Assembly: GCA_036346205.1 (NCBI GenBank) | Contig: JARFJB010000821.1 | Location: forward strand, 7,252,722-7,316,721 | Source: Vesta saturnalis | Taxonomy: Eukaryota > Arthropoda > Insecta > Coleoptera > Lampyridae | DNA length: 64,000 nt | Direction: 5' to 3' | Part shown: positions 45,580 through 57,258 of the stretch, in pieces | Layout of the letters: every line of letters starts with the position of its first letter | How positions within the stretch are numbered: position 1 is the stretch's first letter | Program-made: the position numbers and the translations under genes | Notes under the pieces: generated by a model | Database searches by the model: none | Told to the model about the DNA's origin: nothing | The model's input: the letters and a program-made list of their open reading frames with translations, nothing else

Positions 45580-46183
45580 AAGAAAGAAATATCACAAGCA
45601 TTCCGTCCAAGATCGGCGAAGGATTGTGACTACTGCCAATAGAGGAGAAGATTGGGTGGCGTTGAGCACTCGACTGGATGTGCCCTACAAAACAGCATAC
45701 CAGTGGGTCAGATCCGGAGATGATACACCTCTAGCCCAAGGGGGAAAGAAGCCAAAAGTTATCACAGAAGAGGAAACGGATGTGATTGTAAGCTGGATAG
45801 AGGACGATGCTGGTATTACCCTAGAACAAATTAAAAGTAAGATTTTGACTACTTTCCAAAAAACTGTAGGCATAAAAGAGGACGTGCTAAAGCTGGAATT
45901 AGAGCAGTGCAAAGGTCCGAATGTACACTTAATTTGTGCAATCTCGGTAGCAGACTTGTTAGCTGTGGAGCGAAGAAGAGGATCGTTTACTAATGAAATA
46001 GCGAATGCATGGGTTGAAATGCTTATGCAAAGATGGGAAGACACTGGTAATCGGCTTGAGGATCTGGTAGTTGTTGTCGATAACGCTCCTTCTCACAGCC
46101 GGGTAGAAGCAGTTCTTGATAGGACACCAGCAACACTACTGCGGTTAGCTTCTTACTCACCAATGTTGAATCCGTTGAAATAA
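45560..46183 (+). pseudogene. Tc1/IS630-like transposase lacking its first catalytic Asp
   Basis: A DDE-type DNA transposase. The N-terminal helix-turn-helix is visible (HSVQDRRRIVTTANRGEDW, LDVPYKTAYQWV). The block with the first catalytic Asp is deleted: the sequence jumps at about 45870 from TTFQKTVGI to the strand GPNVHLICAISV. The second Asp is in VVVVDNAPSHSR. The region of the third acid reads SYSPMLNPLK and then stops at 46183; similarity (WFKVKAF) continues in the next frame, so a 1-base indel destroys the Glu. Terminal repeats were not found. Confidence 0.8.
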
Positions 46184-46739
46184 TATGGTTCAAAGTGAAG
46201 GCGTTTGTAAAGGCAAATCTGAATTCCACAAGTTCAACCTCCAGGTGTTAGAACAAAGACTCACCTACTTAGAAATGTGATTGATGAAGCAAAACCACTA
46301 TTGTCGGAGGAGATTATGCACGTGCAGTTCAGCACACTACAACCTCCCATTATGCAGCTTTAGCAATGGAAGACATGCATAAGGTAAAAAGTTCGGAAAG
46401 GAACAGTTTCTTGTTTTTTTCATTTGATTTTACGTTGTTATTGAATTATTGAATAAATACTGTAACATCATATTTATTTATTATTGTGTTCACAGTATTC
46501 ATTCTATATTAGCTAAATGTAAAAATGTCTTATTAACAGACAAAGTTAGACAATATTTAGTCCCTTTACCATTAACTTGAGAACAAAAATACATCAAACA
46601 GTTACAAAAAGACTTACAAGTTAAAAATTAAACTAACTAATTAATACATTAACCTAACATAATATTTTTAATTATATAAAGGATCAATTTTATAGCTTCA
46701 AAAATAAAATTAAAATATTAACATAACTTAAACAAATTA
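46184..46739. other. 3' part of the transposase element and AT-rich sequence
   Basis: Weak continuation of the transposase C-terminus to about 46230 in a shifted frame. The rest is AT-rich without recognisable features. Confidence 0.35.
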
Positions 46740-48272
46740 AATAAACTAAACCAAACAAATTTACACAGCCATTCAGCAACAGCACAAACGCATCTTACAT
46801 ACGCCATGCACAACACACCCACAATCGCACCGCACATACAACAAACAACCCACATTAAAGTATCATCGCCCACACCACACACAAAATAACACACGCGTAC
46901 ATCTCGCCAATACCACAGTTAAACAACGCACACACGCACTACCGACACTACCTACACACTATACGACAACCACAATGCACCATCCGCATATATACTATGT
47001 AGCATCCAGTACAACGTACATAATCAAGTCATAACTTTAGATACTTGCCAGTATACATGCACATATAAACAATGATAAACAGCATACGTCAACAAAATAG
47101 CAGTTACATCCATACGCTTTACAGTCAGCAACGCCACATGTCATGCACGCACACACCATCTAACCCACAACACCTTACGTTGTACATACGCAACACGTCC
47201 ATCATCGATCCACGCGCTCCATCACCGTCACATGCACAACACAACCAAACCCACCATGCAACCCATTACCAGATACAATCGCGATAACGCACTTACCCTA
47301 CATATACACACACACCGCACACTACGACCACCATGCAAGTACCGCCGCATACATCCACACGCATACCCACATGCGCATCGCATACAACAACAAGCACACA
47401 TACATAGCACATCACCTACATCACATACGACACACATACGCACAACGCATACACAGCACTTACGCACACCGCAAAATTTTCGCACAGCCAAACCAAATTC
47501 ACACGCACACAAACGACAATACACACAAACACCAACAACAAAACACACACACAAACAAACGCACAACGAAACGACACGCACACAAACGACACGCAAAAGG
47601 CACACGCCACACGCAAACACACGCACAGACAACGCAAGCACAAGCAAAAAACGCACAGCCACACCACAAAACAAATAAACACACGACATAGTACAACGTT
47701 TACACACCGCACAAGAAAGACACAATTACGCCACACGCGACACACACGAACGCACACATAAATTACAAGCCAACGCACAAACCGCACAAAATAAAACACA
47801 ACCCCACACACCACACAAACCAAACACAACCACACACCAAAACACCACAGCACACCACACACAAACAATTTTAACCACACAACACCATCAACACACACCA
47901 CAAAAACACACCACAACACGCACCAACCCAAAAAAAAAAAAACCACCCAACCAACACGCACACCAAAAAACCCACAAGAAAACCAAAACCCAACCACAAA
48001 CCAAATTTCACAAACCAACCCCCAAACAAAACACACAAAAACAAAAAAATTTAAACCCAAAACTCCCGTAAAAACGAAAATCAACACAAAAACCAAGCAA
48101 AGAAACGCCCTTTGAACCTTTAAAAACCATTTGAAAACCCAAACATCAAAAACCCCAAAAACAACACAAAACAAAAAAAATTTAATACAAAAAAAAAAAC
48201 CCAAAAACTAAAATTTAATTTAACACAAAAACCCAAAAGAAAACCCTTTTAAAAAAAACAAAAAAAACTTCT
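46740..48272. repeat. A/C-biased low-complexity block with increasing bias
   Basis: The plus strand becomes steadily poorer in G and T from left to right. At the start it still has mixed words (cacgcatcttacatacgcc); the 60 bases from 48001 contain no G. It ends abruptly at about 48272, where normal sequence of an RTE-like element begins. There is no fixed repeat unit. Long frames on either strand (for example 262 codons at 47416-48204, minus) are due to the composition. It could be a decayed CA-rich satellite or a sequencing/assembly artefact. Confidence 0.8.
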
Positions 48273-48274
48273 TT

Positions 48275-49560
48275 GTTTCTTAATCTGTACACCTCATACA
48301 ATCGCTTCTTCTCAGTCTCATTTTTTTGCAGCAATCATTGCCATGTACGCATCTTTTTCTTACATACTGCCTTGTCTACATACAGTCACTCTTCCACATA
48401 TTCGCACGGCACAATTGACAACAGAGTTTTTCAAGCTTATCCATGCACTTTCAACGTCAGTGTCTTTTATTTGTTCGTTCCACACTGTTTCAGTCACATT
48501 CAACTCTTTACTCACAGCATCTGCGTATTTCATTCTCGCACCATTATCCACTAGTTTGTCAACCCTAATTCTGGACGTTCGCACTACGTTTGCTTTCCTT
48601 CTCCAGACCCACTTTTGCCCTAAACACACTCTCGATACAACCAAAAAGTGGTCCGATCCACACTCCGCTTCGCGCATTACTTTTGTGTCTTTCACCAGGT
48701 TTCTAAGCCGTTCATCATACACTATCAAGTCTATCATACTTTTAGATTCACCTCTTTGCCATGTATACATATGCACATTTTTATGTTTAAACCACGTATT
48801 GGATACAAACAGGCTTTTCTCCACACAGATGTTCAGCAGGTGTTCACCGTTCTCATTGACTCTTTGGTCTCCGAACGTTCTTAGAACGCGTTCACTATGT
48901 TCTGTCTGTACACCCACCCATCCGTTCATATCCCCCACTATAATCACTCTTTCGTTTGGCTTACATACGTTCAACACGTTCTCTATTTCATTCCAGAAGT
49001 TCTCAGGCTCCTGGTCTCTTTCTTCATTCACCGGTGCATAGCTTGCAATAAGAAAAATTCTTCGAAACTCCACTCTCATTCTAACCCATATTACCCGGGG
49101 AGATACCAATTCGTACTATTTAACACATCGTTTCGCTCTTTCACTTATGATCATCCCAACTCCTTTTGCGCCATGCACTTCCGTCTCAACTCCTGACCAT
49201 AGTACCAGGCTGCCATCCTCCATCTCCACAGCATCCTTTCCTTTGCGCTTTGTCTCCGATACACACAGAATATCAAGGTGTCTTTCGTACATTACATTCG
49301 CAATTTCAAATTCTTTACCATGCATACCTCTAACATTCCACGTACCGACTCGCCATTCATTCCTTGCACAATCGTCAGCAACGGGGCCTGTCTGTTCCGA
49401 CCTTGACCGCCCCTTGTAGCCAGGTCGATTCGAGGCAGTTGTATTGCTTTCTTGAGTAATACCATAGCGAGCAGACCGGTTACTGGCCAAATCGTGCCCC
49501 GGACGATGTAGCATTACCTATTAACGGTATCGTCCTACTACCGGACAGTTATTTGTCTAC
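48275..49560 (-). mobile_element. RTE-like non-LTR retrotransposon, 5' part, second lineage
   Basis: On the minus strand a leader, then an endonuclease. The element is cut at about 48275 by the A/C-rich block before any reverse transcriptase. Sequence differs clearly from the 20.3-21.5 kb RTE-like element, so it is another lineage. Confidence 0.8.
48360..49514 (-). pseudogene. AP-type endonuclease of the second RTE-like element
   Basis: The frame 49514-49116 contains a Ser/Arg-rich leader peptide, then RVGTWNVRGMHGKE and DILCVSETKRKG (catalytic Glu), then a beta-strand region GAKGVGMIIS. After one frame shift near 49110, 49109-48360 continues with FLIASYAPVN, VIIVGDMNGWVG (GDMN motif), MYTWQRGESKSMIDLIVYD and EAECGSDHFLVV (SDH motif). 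All catalytic motifs are present; only one indel near 49110 breaks it. It ends in the linker before RT. Confidence 0.88.
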
Positions 49561-49870
49561 TGTCACGACATAATAGATAGATATAAATAATAGATCGTAT
49601 ACTTACTGTATGAATCTCAGAATGTACATATATACATGTACATTTTTTTTTCTTACCTACCCTTCAATCACACCACGCGTTTAACCATACTGCTCTATAC
49701 GCGATTCCTGGCTCCGCGCCCCTCACCGGACTTGCTGGTATTTATTAGCGACCAAATGATTCAATTATTATTATTTTTTTTTTATTTTTTGAATTTTTTT
49801 TTAGCTTTTCGAGTTATAGTTATTTCAATGTCCTTTAATATTTATTTATCAAATCAGTTTTATTATTGTC
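49561..49870. other. Short intergenic stretch, nothing recognised
   Basis: Contains T-rich runs and no coding similarity. Confidence 0.3.
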
Positions 49871-49879
49871 GCGAGCCGT

Positions 49880-51090
49880 GACAACTTAAATAAATATTTT
49901 ATTACTTCTCTATGATTAATTATAACTCTTATTGAAAAACCAACTATTTTTAAAAATGAACAGAATACACTTTTTTCAAAACTTTGCTTTATGAGATTTT
50001 TTAAAAGACCTTGGGCAAGGCAGTAACCCAATATATAATAAAATTCAGTTCGGGTGTTTTCTAACATTTCTTGGGTGGTGCTGTTTAAAGAGTCTGTAAT
50101 TTTGACACGAAGTTCGTCCAAATTGTTAGCACGTTCATGCCTGTGCCTATAAATTTTCTGGGATACATATTCCCTAACAAAAAAGTCGTTCGGCGCCATA
50201 TCAGGTGAGCGAAGAGGATATTTAATAGTACCTTTTCCAGTAATAATACGGTTAGGGAACGTAGTTTCCAAAAACTGTTGAACTCTTATTGCAGTTTGAG
50301 CAGGACCGCCATCTTGTTGATACCAAAGGTCATCAAAATTTATATTGAGGCATTGAATAGCTGAAACTATCTGATTTCTCAACAGTTCTAAATATTTGTC
50401 CGCATTCAAGTTTTCGTTAATAAAAAATGGACCAATCATGGAATTGCCTAAAATTCCTGCCCACACATTAACTTTTTGGGGGTATTGTGTAATGAATACT
50501 AATGTGTACGTTTTCCCGAGAGTAACCAACAGTGACAGACGGATTGTGATGGCCATGTAAGTTAAAATAACACTAGTCGATAAACAAAATATTTTCAATA
50601 AATCTTTCGTTTTCATTAGCCCGACTCATCGTATCTTCACAAAATTCCATACGCTTTTGACGATCACCTGGAAAAATTTCTTGTGTAGTTTGCAACTTAT
50701 AGCAACGGCATTTATTCCTTTTCAAGATATTGCGAACTGTTCTTGGTTCAATACTCATTTCTTCAGCAATTTTTGTACTGTTGCACGGGAAATTAGTTTC
50801 TGCTAAACTACACACTGCAATTTCTTGGAGATCGCGCTCTTCGCTTAAGTTACGACCAGGCTGCTCGCCATCATTACCATCAATGCCACTGCATTTTCTA
50901 CAATTATTTAAACATCCACATCTTTCAAATTTACAAACAGTACACATAATCGTACTTTCTGATGGGATTGGCCTGTTTTCAAAGGCAAAAGCAAACCTGT
51001 CCATTATTTCTTGCGTAGTGCTTCCTGAATAATACCACTTAATAATCTGTATTTTTTCTTCAGTGGAATACATGAGTATTGTGTCGGACT
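49880..51090 (-). pseudogene. Mariner-type transposase (DD41D), divergent N-terminus, one frame break
   Basis: The N-terminal frame starts at about 51073 (MYSTEEKIQIIKWYYSG). It contains FENRPIPSESTI, an unusual Cys cluster (CTVCKFERCGC then CRKC) and a helix-turn-helix (KIAEEMSIEPRTVRNILKR), and ends near 50573 just before the first Asp motif, where the frame is lost. The catalytic frame, 50616-49849, has VNVWAGILGN, WYQQDGGPAQTA and RSPDMAPNDFF, with 41 residues between the second and third Asp. The C-terminus is hydrophobic and probably over-runs into flanking sequence. The Cys cluster between the two DNA-binding helices is not seen in the other copies here. Confidence 0.85.
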
Positions 51091-51329
51091 TGCAAAAACA
51101 CTGATTTTCAATTCTCGTTGACAGTAGCAATTAAATGTGTCATTGATACTAACCTACTCAAGAGACGCATGTATGGCATCAGCGATTTTAGTTTGTTAAG
51201 TATTCTCTCTCACTTGGCACGTGAATTGATTGTATCGTCTTTGTTTTACTTATTATAAGTCAGACCCGCCATATTATTTTTCCATGCCTATATGTGCTAT
51301 TAAATCCATGAAAATCTCTTTAAAATTAA
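51091..51329. other. Intergenic, nothing recognised
   Basis: Lies between the transposase start and the 3' end of the large broken gene. Confidence 0.3.
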
Positions 51330-54300
51330 CAAAGAACACAGTTTTCTTTTTAGATGCCAATTTTACGGGGAGTTTTCAAGGTCTTCTTCATCTGAAACTA
51401 GCTCTCGGGTGTGTTTTCACAGTTTTAAATTCGACATTTTCCACAAGCTCTGGTGCACTCGAGCCCAAGTTTATTTTACAGCTGCATCGTCCAGAGCATT
51501 TTAAGAAGGTTTTCTGGTGCTGGACTAATGTCCATCATCTCTGGACGAAGTTTTCCATCTTTTAAAAACCATCCCAAATTAGTTGAATCCATGTCATCAT
51601 TCTTGCACAACTACTTGTAAGTAAACTCGACGAAAGTGAAACTTTGTAGCTGGTGCAGTTGGAGGTAATCTTTCGGGCTTCACATGTGTATCTGCAGTTG
51701 ATACTTTTCTACAAAAGATGTCATGACGTAGTGGCAATAAAACTCAGTTTGTCCGCCGTGAACATTGAAACCATTGCATCCTGTCGTTTTCACAATATTT
51801 GGGTCAGCGTTTGGATGCAAAATACTTTGGAACAACTTTGCAAGACGGGATCGGATCTGATGACATTTCTGAACACTGGCTTCTTACCACCTCAAAAAAT
51901 TCCTGATGTGTCACAACCAGAAAATGCGTTGGCAGATAACAAATCGTAGCATACATTGTCACCTAGTAACTGTTTCAAATTAGAATTTTAATGTTATATA
52001 CATTTGTTTTTACTTTACCCTTGTCTTGTCTTTTGTAGCGTGGTATAACAATAATACCAGTAGGTCTATATCTTCTCCAATAAGGGTTGTTGACTTTGTA
52101 ATGATCCTGCGAGTTCTTTACAACTTCTCCTTTCCTAGAAAATAATTCCTATCAGACCTTATTTCCTAGTTACTTCCACAACTGCATTATCATTATTTAA
52201 AAACGTTATCAGTTGCCATTCCTATTCCTACTCTCTAAATTTCCCTAAAAATACCAGACCACCTACACTTATTCTCACTTATTTTACGAGACCAGACACA
52301 AACATTCACTTATTTAATTTATACCTACCTATACCTGATTTACATCCAGCATCCTGATTAATTTCATAACCAATAAACATCCACCAGCATCTACCAACAC
52401 CCACCTCCACTCCAGTACATATAACCACCCTTGTAGAAAACACATTTATACAAAACGCTCTTGGCTGCTTTTAGCACCGAATCCGCTGTATAAACGTGCC
52501 TAGGGCTGTACTTAATTTGCCGGAGGTGTTGCTCCGTATTATTAAGTAGTGCGTCCCTTGAAACCATCTATAAGTAAACGCCACCATCCTACACAAAAGA
52601 GAAACGTGTTTTAAGTCAGGTCACAAGTTAGACTAGCACTTTGGCTGTCCTGCGTCAAAGCTGAGGCTCCGAAAACGAGGTCCCTTGTACTAATTCCCAT
52701 ACAATATCCTCTATCTCGACTTCTCTACCCCAAACATACCTTCGCACAACTCTCCCCTACCGAATTATTCGCCCCTTTCCATCAACATCAAAAGCATCAC
52801 CAAGAATACATTTCACACTATCTATCGTCTCCCTCACCTCTCTATATCAGTTCAGAATCATAAAACCACCTACCATCGTTCTATAGCATACCTAGACATT
52901 CTTAACTATCAATCCTTTAAGTAAAAATACTCATTTTACAAGTTAACATTCCAGACCCACATTGTCGGTTTCATAACCCCATTTTAGAACTAAAATAATA
53001 CTGAATATACTCACCTGGTGTATGCACCTGTGTATCCCTGTTTCACATCACCAGAACCGCGAGACACAACCGACCACTACTGTCCTAATTAACATTTTTT
53101 TTTTGATTACTTTGATAAGAAAATTCCATATTTCGTTAATCCGTATTTCACAGTTCTATCCAGAGAGGGCGCAACCAGCGACGAGTAAAACCGACAGTGG
53201 CGTCCCGAAACGTAGAGTCTACCAGAGTTAAATTTATTTTTCATTATTTCTTATTTTAATTATTTACCTAGTATATTTTAAATTATTATAAGTTTTTATA
53301 TTTTAAGTTTATTTTCATTAGTAAATAGCATTCTTTTTATTTTATATTATTGGACTTACTGAAACTTGTATAATTCAACTGTGTTATAATAATTATTTAT
53401 CCACAAAATAGTGAGGTCGTTTGACCACGAACCTGAAGGTTTCAAACTCAAAAGGGCTACCAGAAATTTGTTTTGTAGACGAGAACGCTACAACTTGGAA
53501 GCAAACACTTCTACTGTTGCTTTCACAATATCAACGTCTGCATCGGCATTGTCCTTTGTATTTGGTCGCCCATTATATCCATCAAACAAAACCGTGGCCT
53601 TATCATAGTGATGTAAAGTGAAGTTTGAGAAGTCGTTAGCTATTGAAGTGTAAGTACTCCCTTCTTTCCATTTTAAGCGATGTAGTAATGATCCCCATCA
53701 AGTACGTAATGGTAAGTCTTTGTAATGCATTGAAGTACAACCAATTCAGATGAGTTAACATAATCTCTTAGGGCTTCTTGAAGTTGCGTTTTTAATATGT
53801 TTCTTCGAACAAAGAGAGTGGGTGAGGTGATAGTTGATACCTCATAGTATCATCGAAATTTAACTCTTCTGATTGTGATACAATTAGGAACCTATGAGAC
53901 AACAGAGGTGAGTCAATAGCCTGATTTTTACTAATTTTTATACCCCTACTGGTCGCTAATGTCCTTTCCTTTATAGGAACACTGAAAAACAGATTGGCCT
54001 TCCATTTCTTGAACTATTGTCTGGCCTATATTAAAAAGATCTTGAACATTTACATCCTTATCAGCGTATATACCAGTGACGATACTTCGCAAGGTGGTTT
54101 GCTCAGATCAGATCCTTCTTGTCCCTCTCCATCCGTGAAGTAGTTGCTTCCTTATGTTGTTCACTTGTTGTATAATCTGTGTTAGTGCAGTCCTGCATTT
54201 TTAGTTATATGATGAAAAAATCGGTGCAGACATTGTCCACACAGCTCTTTGGTGTTCAGTCATGCCGCTTCCTCTTGTTAGCCCACCAGTACTCTTAGCG

Positions 54301-56081
54301 ATCGCATAAGGATCTATTAAATTACCAAGTTAAACCCTAGACCAGCCCAGTACTTATCACTACGCCGTATGACATGGAATCCATTGTGAAATTTATGATA
54401 AACTTCAGGATGTTGAGTGTCTAACAATTTCATGTTCTGTAAATACAAATATGAAGATTCAAGATAATTTACGTGATCTGCTGCAGCAAATGTGGGTAAG
54501 CACTTATACATAGCGTGAAGGTGCATGTCCCACGATCGGCTTCCAGGAGTTCTCTCATTGCCCCTAACATTTTGTCATAGTTCAACCAAAGTTTTCTCGT
54601 TTTGAACTATTACATAGTTCATTTCTGTTCAAACTTAACTGTTTTTTACTGATTAAAGCATTCTGATTGTATCAAGTTATCCTAATCAACTGTACCAAAA
54701 TCCAGGCATGTATACATTTCTTCAACTTCCTGCAGAGGACTATTGAATCCTGGTTCACTTTCCATCACTCTGGCTGCAATCTGTGCGGTAACGCACTGAC
54801 CGCACGAACCGCTTTTTGGACAGCTTTTTCACTAAACATATGGATCACTATGTTCTCACCGTAAATCGTTTGTAAAATATCTGCGATGCCACTTCCATCT
54901 ATTAAAGCATCAATTACGCAGGAATATTATACTTTGAAGTCCGTTTGCAAAAATAATTTAAAGTAAAAAAATACATGTCTTGTCTCTAGAAAACATGTCG
55001 AGCATTGGAAAAGAAACGCGGATGACTGTCCAGGATGTTAATGTGTCTTACGTGCTATGTGCAGAAATCCTTGCCAATTTGAAACTGATTGCTTAGAGAA
55101 AAAGATACCTCCCACATAATATCAATATTATGGGACAAATCAGTTAGAGTATGCAGGTGATTGAATTCAAACGTACGACGTGTACTCTCTGCAAAACGGT
55201 AATCCATTACGTTCACTTGTGTTTGATTTATGATATTCAGTTCAGATATTTTTCTTCTAGCAAATGACTGCTGCTGCCGTGAAATGTGCCCTTTCCATCT
55301 AAGGTCACTATGTTGTGGTCTACGTTGTCTGATACAAACAGAACCATTATATTTGATGCATTTGAACTACCTAAAATATCCGGAGCAACAGGTGAAGCTG
55401 CATTTTCTTGAAATCTCAGAACTTCTCAGTATAAGGAACAGTAACCATAGCATAGAGGTTGTCTATCAAGGACCTTGAACAGTAGCTTGTCCAATACCTG
55501 CTATTTTCCTAGACTTATCATTCCCTACAAGAATATATTCAAGAATCACATGCAAAATATCAGGAATGTATTCCAAAGCCGACTCTAAATTCATTTCTTC
55601 GATGGTTGGATATTTGCCCTTCAAAAATTTAATTGACATTTAATATCACTCATAATTAGTTTTGCTGCAGTTTTTTAATGAGCTTCTTCGTCACATCCAT
55701 TCATTACATTAACGTGGTCACGTAATATTATGATAGTTGTATGGCGAAACGTAACAATATCATGCATTCCGTCATCCTCTGCAATAAATAAAGAGTTTCC
55801 ATAGTATTCCAACAGCTTGGACTTAAGTTTACCATACGGAATCGACTAAACGTCACCCACATTTTCTGCCATCTTATTTACTAATCTAATTCAATGTCCT
55901 TGTTAATGTAGTTCTAGCGGCACGATTTATACACTGTTGTTCCAACAATTACTACTATGCTATCTCTTCGCTCAATACTAGCCTTGTTTATTCCCTCAGC
56001 TCCTTTAATACCAATACTAATTATATCTTCATTACCAAACTTCTTCCGACATAAGGGACATACTTCTACACTAGCACTCAT
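51330..56081 (-). pseudogene. Large broken gene of an unnamed multi-copy family; Cys-rich ends and XPG/FEN1-like nuclease motifs
   Basis: Read on the minus strand in many short pieces. Start at 56081: MSASVEVCPLCRKKFG, a CxxC that with YKSC further on looks zinc-binding. Near 55330: SDNVDHNIVTLDGKGTFHG. Near 54520: MHLHAMYKCLPTFAAADHV and RRSDKYWAGLGFNLVI. Near 54290: STGGLTRGSGMTEHQR. Near 53590: TVLFDGYNGRPNTKD. After a foreign block (51970-53400) it resumes with NAFSGCDTSGIF (about 51930), KPERLPPTAPATKFHFR, and a Cys-rich tail (LGLECTRACGKCR). I recall this order of motifs from unnamed, highly repeated proteins of insects and cnidarians. FDGY, a GCDTSG turn and their spacing recall the metal-binding sites of flap/XPG nucleases; that is inference. 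No intact frame remains. Confidence 0.65.
51970..53400. mobile_element. C-rich insertion splitting the large broken gene; possible LTR-type sequence
   Basis: It has no coding capacity and a clear excess of C and T over G on the plus strand. Visible signals: aataaa at 52371, tataaa near 52490, a hairpin cggag-gtgttg-ctccg near 52530, and at 53197 tggcgtcccgaaac preceded by ca, which resembles the LTR end plus primer-binding site of an LTR retrotransposon. Boundaries are approximate, and no second LTR or target duplication was identified. Confidence 0.35.
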
Positions 56082-56139
56082 TTTAAATATAACACAAACA
56101 TCTCACTAACTTTGAGTAACCTCAAATTAATTATTTGTT

Positions 56140-56360
56140 ATTAGAAAATGTAAACTTTCACCATTAACACTCATAATAAAATACTTATCTTTTTTGGGAT
56201 TTTTTAATGGTGTACTTTAAATTATACAATCTAAACGTTTCGATAACACTTACAGTTATCTTCGTCAGTAGTAATGTTTGTTAAAAATTGTTAAAGATGT
56301 AGTAAACAATTTTGTCAAATTTGAAAAATTAAAATGTTTTAATTTTTCAAATTAAAATGT
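56140..56360. mobile_element. Foldback element, half-copy of 26.6-27.1 kb
   Basis: Matches the left arm of the 26630-27140 element from aatgtaaactttcaccatt to gtaaacaatt, then ends in a short palindrome (aatttgaaaaattaaaatg and its complement). Confidence 0.75.
56234..56272 (-). ncRNA. Hammerhead-like motif, third copy
   Basis: On the minus strand CTGACGA, stem GATAAC/GTTATC, GAAACG; identical core to 27016-27054. Confidence 0.4.
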
Positions 56361-56755
56361 AAATGATATTTGTTTACCGTTTGGATTATTTTTTTGTTAA
56401 AGACATTAAATAAAATATATTAATTATTCTATGGCAAATCCATTCGAAAGATTTGAAACCATTTTTACATAGATTATAATATGTGGGTATTCCTACTTGT
56501 TATTTATTAATAGCCATGAATGTGTTAAAATAAATCTTTTTAAATTATGAGAACTAGGTTTTGCTGAATTATTCCGAAATTACAATCATAATTTTAATGC
56601 AATATTCGAACAACTTCTGGTAAATATATTTTTAGCTACTTTTAGCATGTGACGCTGCCATACCTAATACTACAAAATATAACCATAAAACGTTTTCTTG
56701 CAATTTTTTTAACGATCCCTGTGTCTGTTTTTTTAGTTTGCTTGGACTATATCTA
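56361..56755. other. AT-rich stretch, nothing recognised
   Basis: No coding similarity. Confidence 0.3.
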
Positions 56756-57258
56756 TACAGTGCGGTCATTTAATATGGAAACTTGGAAATATTAATTTCT
56801 GTGATAATTTTCCGACAAAATCCTAAGACCTGCGCACATTTTGACCCATCGGAAAGTTTTTTCTTGCCTTATTTAAAAGAGCTATGACGTCATCGCAACT
56901 TTTTTAAAATAGCAACCATATGTTTTTTCATCATATTTGGATAGACGGTGAAATTCTAAAAATGGCGATGTGTTAAAGAACCAGATATACCAAACGACAT
57001 CTTATGGTATCAGCAAGATGGGGCACCTGTACACTATGATTTATTGATCCGCAATTATTTAAACGAAATATTTCCAAACAGATGGGTTGGAAGAAGAGGT
57101 TTTATTGAACGACTTGCGCGATTACCAGATCTTACCCCGTTGGTTGCTATTTAAAAAAAGTTGCGATGATGGCATAGCTCTTTCAAATATGGCGAGAAAA
57201 AAAGTTTCCGATGAGTCAAAATGTGCGCATAGTTTCCATATTAAATGACCGCACTGTA
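56756..57258 (+). mobile_element. 503-bp deletion derivative of a mariner-type element
   Basis: TIRs begin tacagtgcggtcatttaata at 56756 and end with the complement at 57258, pairing over 120-160 bp, with TA flanks. The interior is a remnant of the transposase. It is a MITE that still shows its autonomous parent. Confidence 0.85.
56985..57150 (+). pseudogene. Transposase fragment inside the 503-bp element
   Basis: Frame: LWYQQDGAPVHYDLLIRNYL, then FPNRWVGRRG, then LPDLTPL, where it runs into the right TIR. The residue in the place of the third Asp (41 residues after the second) is Val, encoded by TIR sequence. Only the second Asp survives. Confidence 0.8.

Noticed and set aside
47416..48204. 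262-codon Cys/Val/Phe-rich frame on the minus strand
   Set aside because: It lies wholly in the A/C-biased block, whose complement is T/G-rich and nearly lacks stop codons; no domain or start context.
48343..49041. 232-codon plus-strand frame
   Set aside because: It is the antisense of the RTE-like endonuclease, which has clear catalytic motifs on the minus strand.
53411..53621. Two overlapping plus-strand frames
   Set aside because: The minus strand here encodes a recognisable piece of the large broken gene (FDGYNGRP), so these are shadows.
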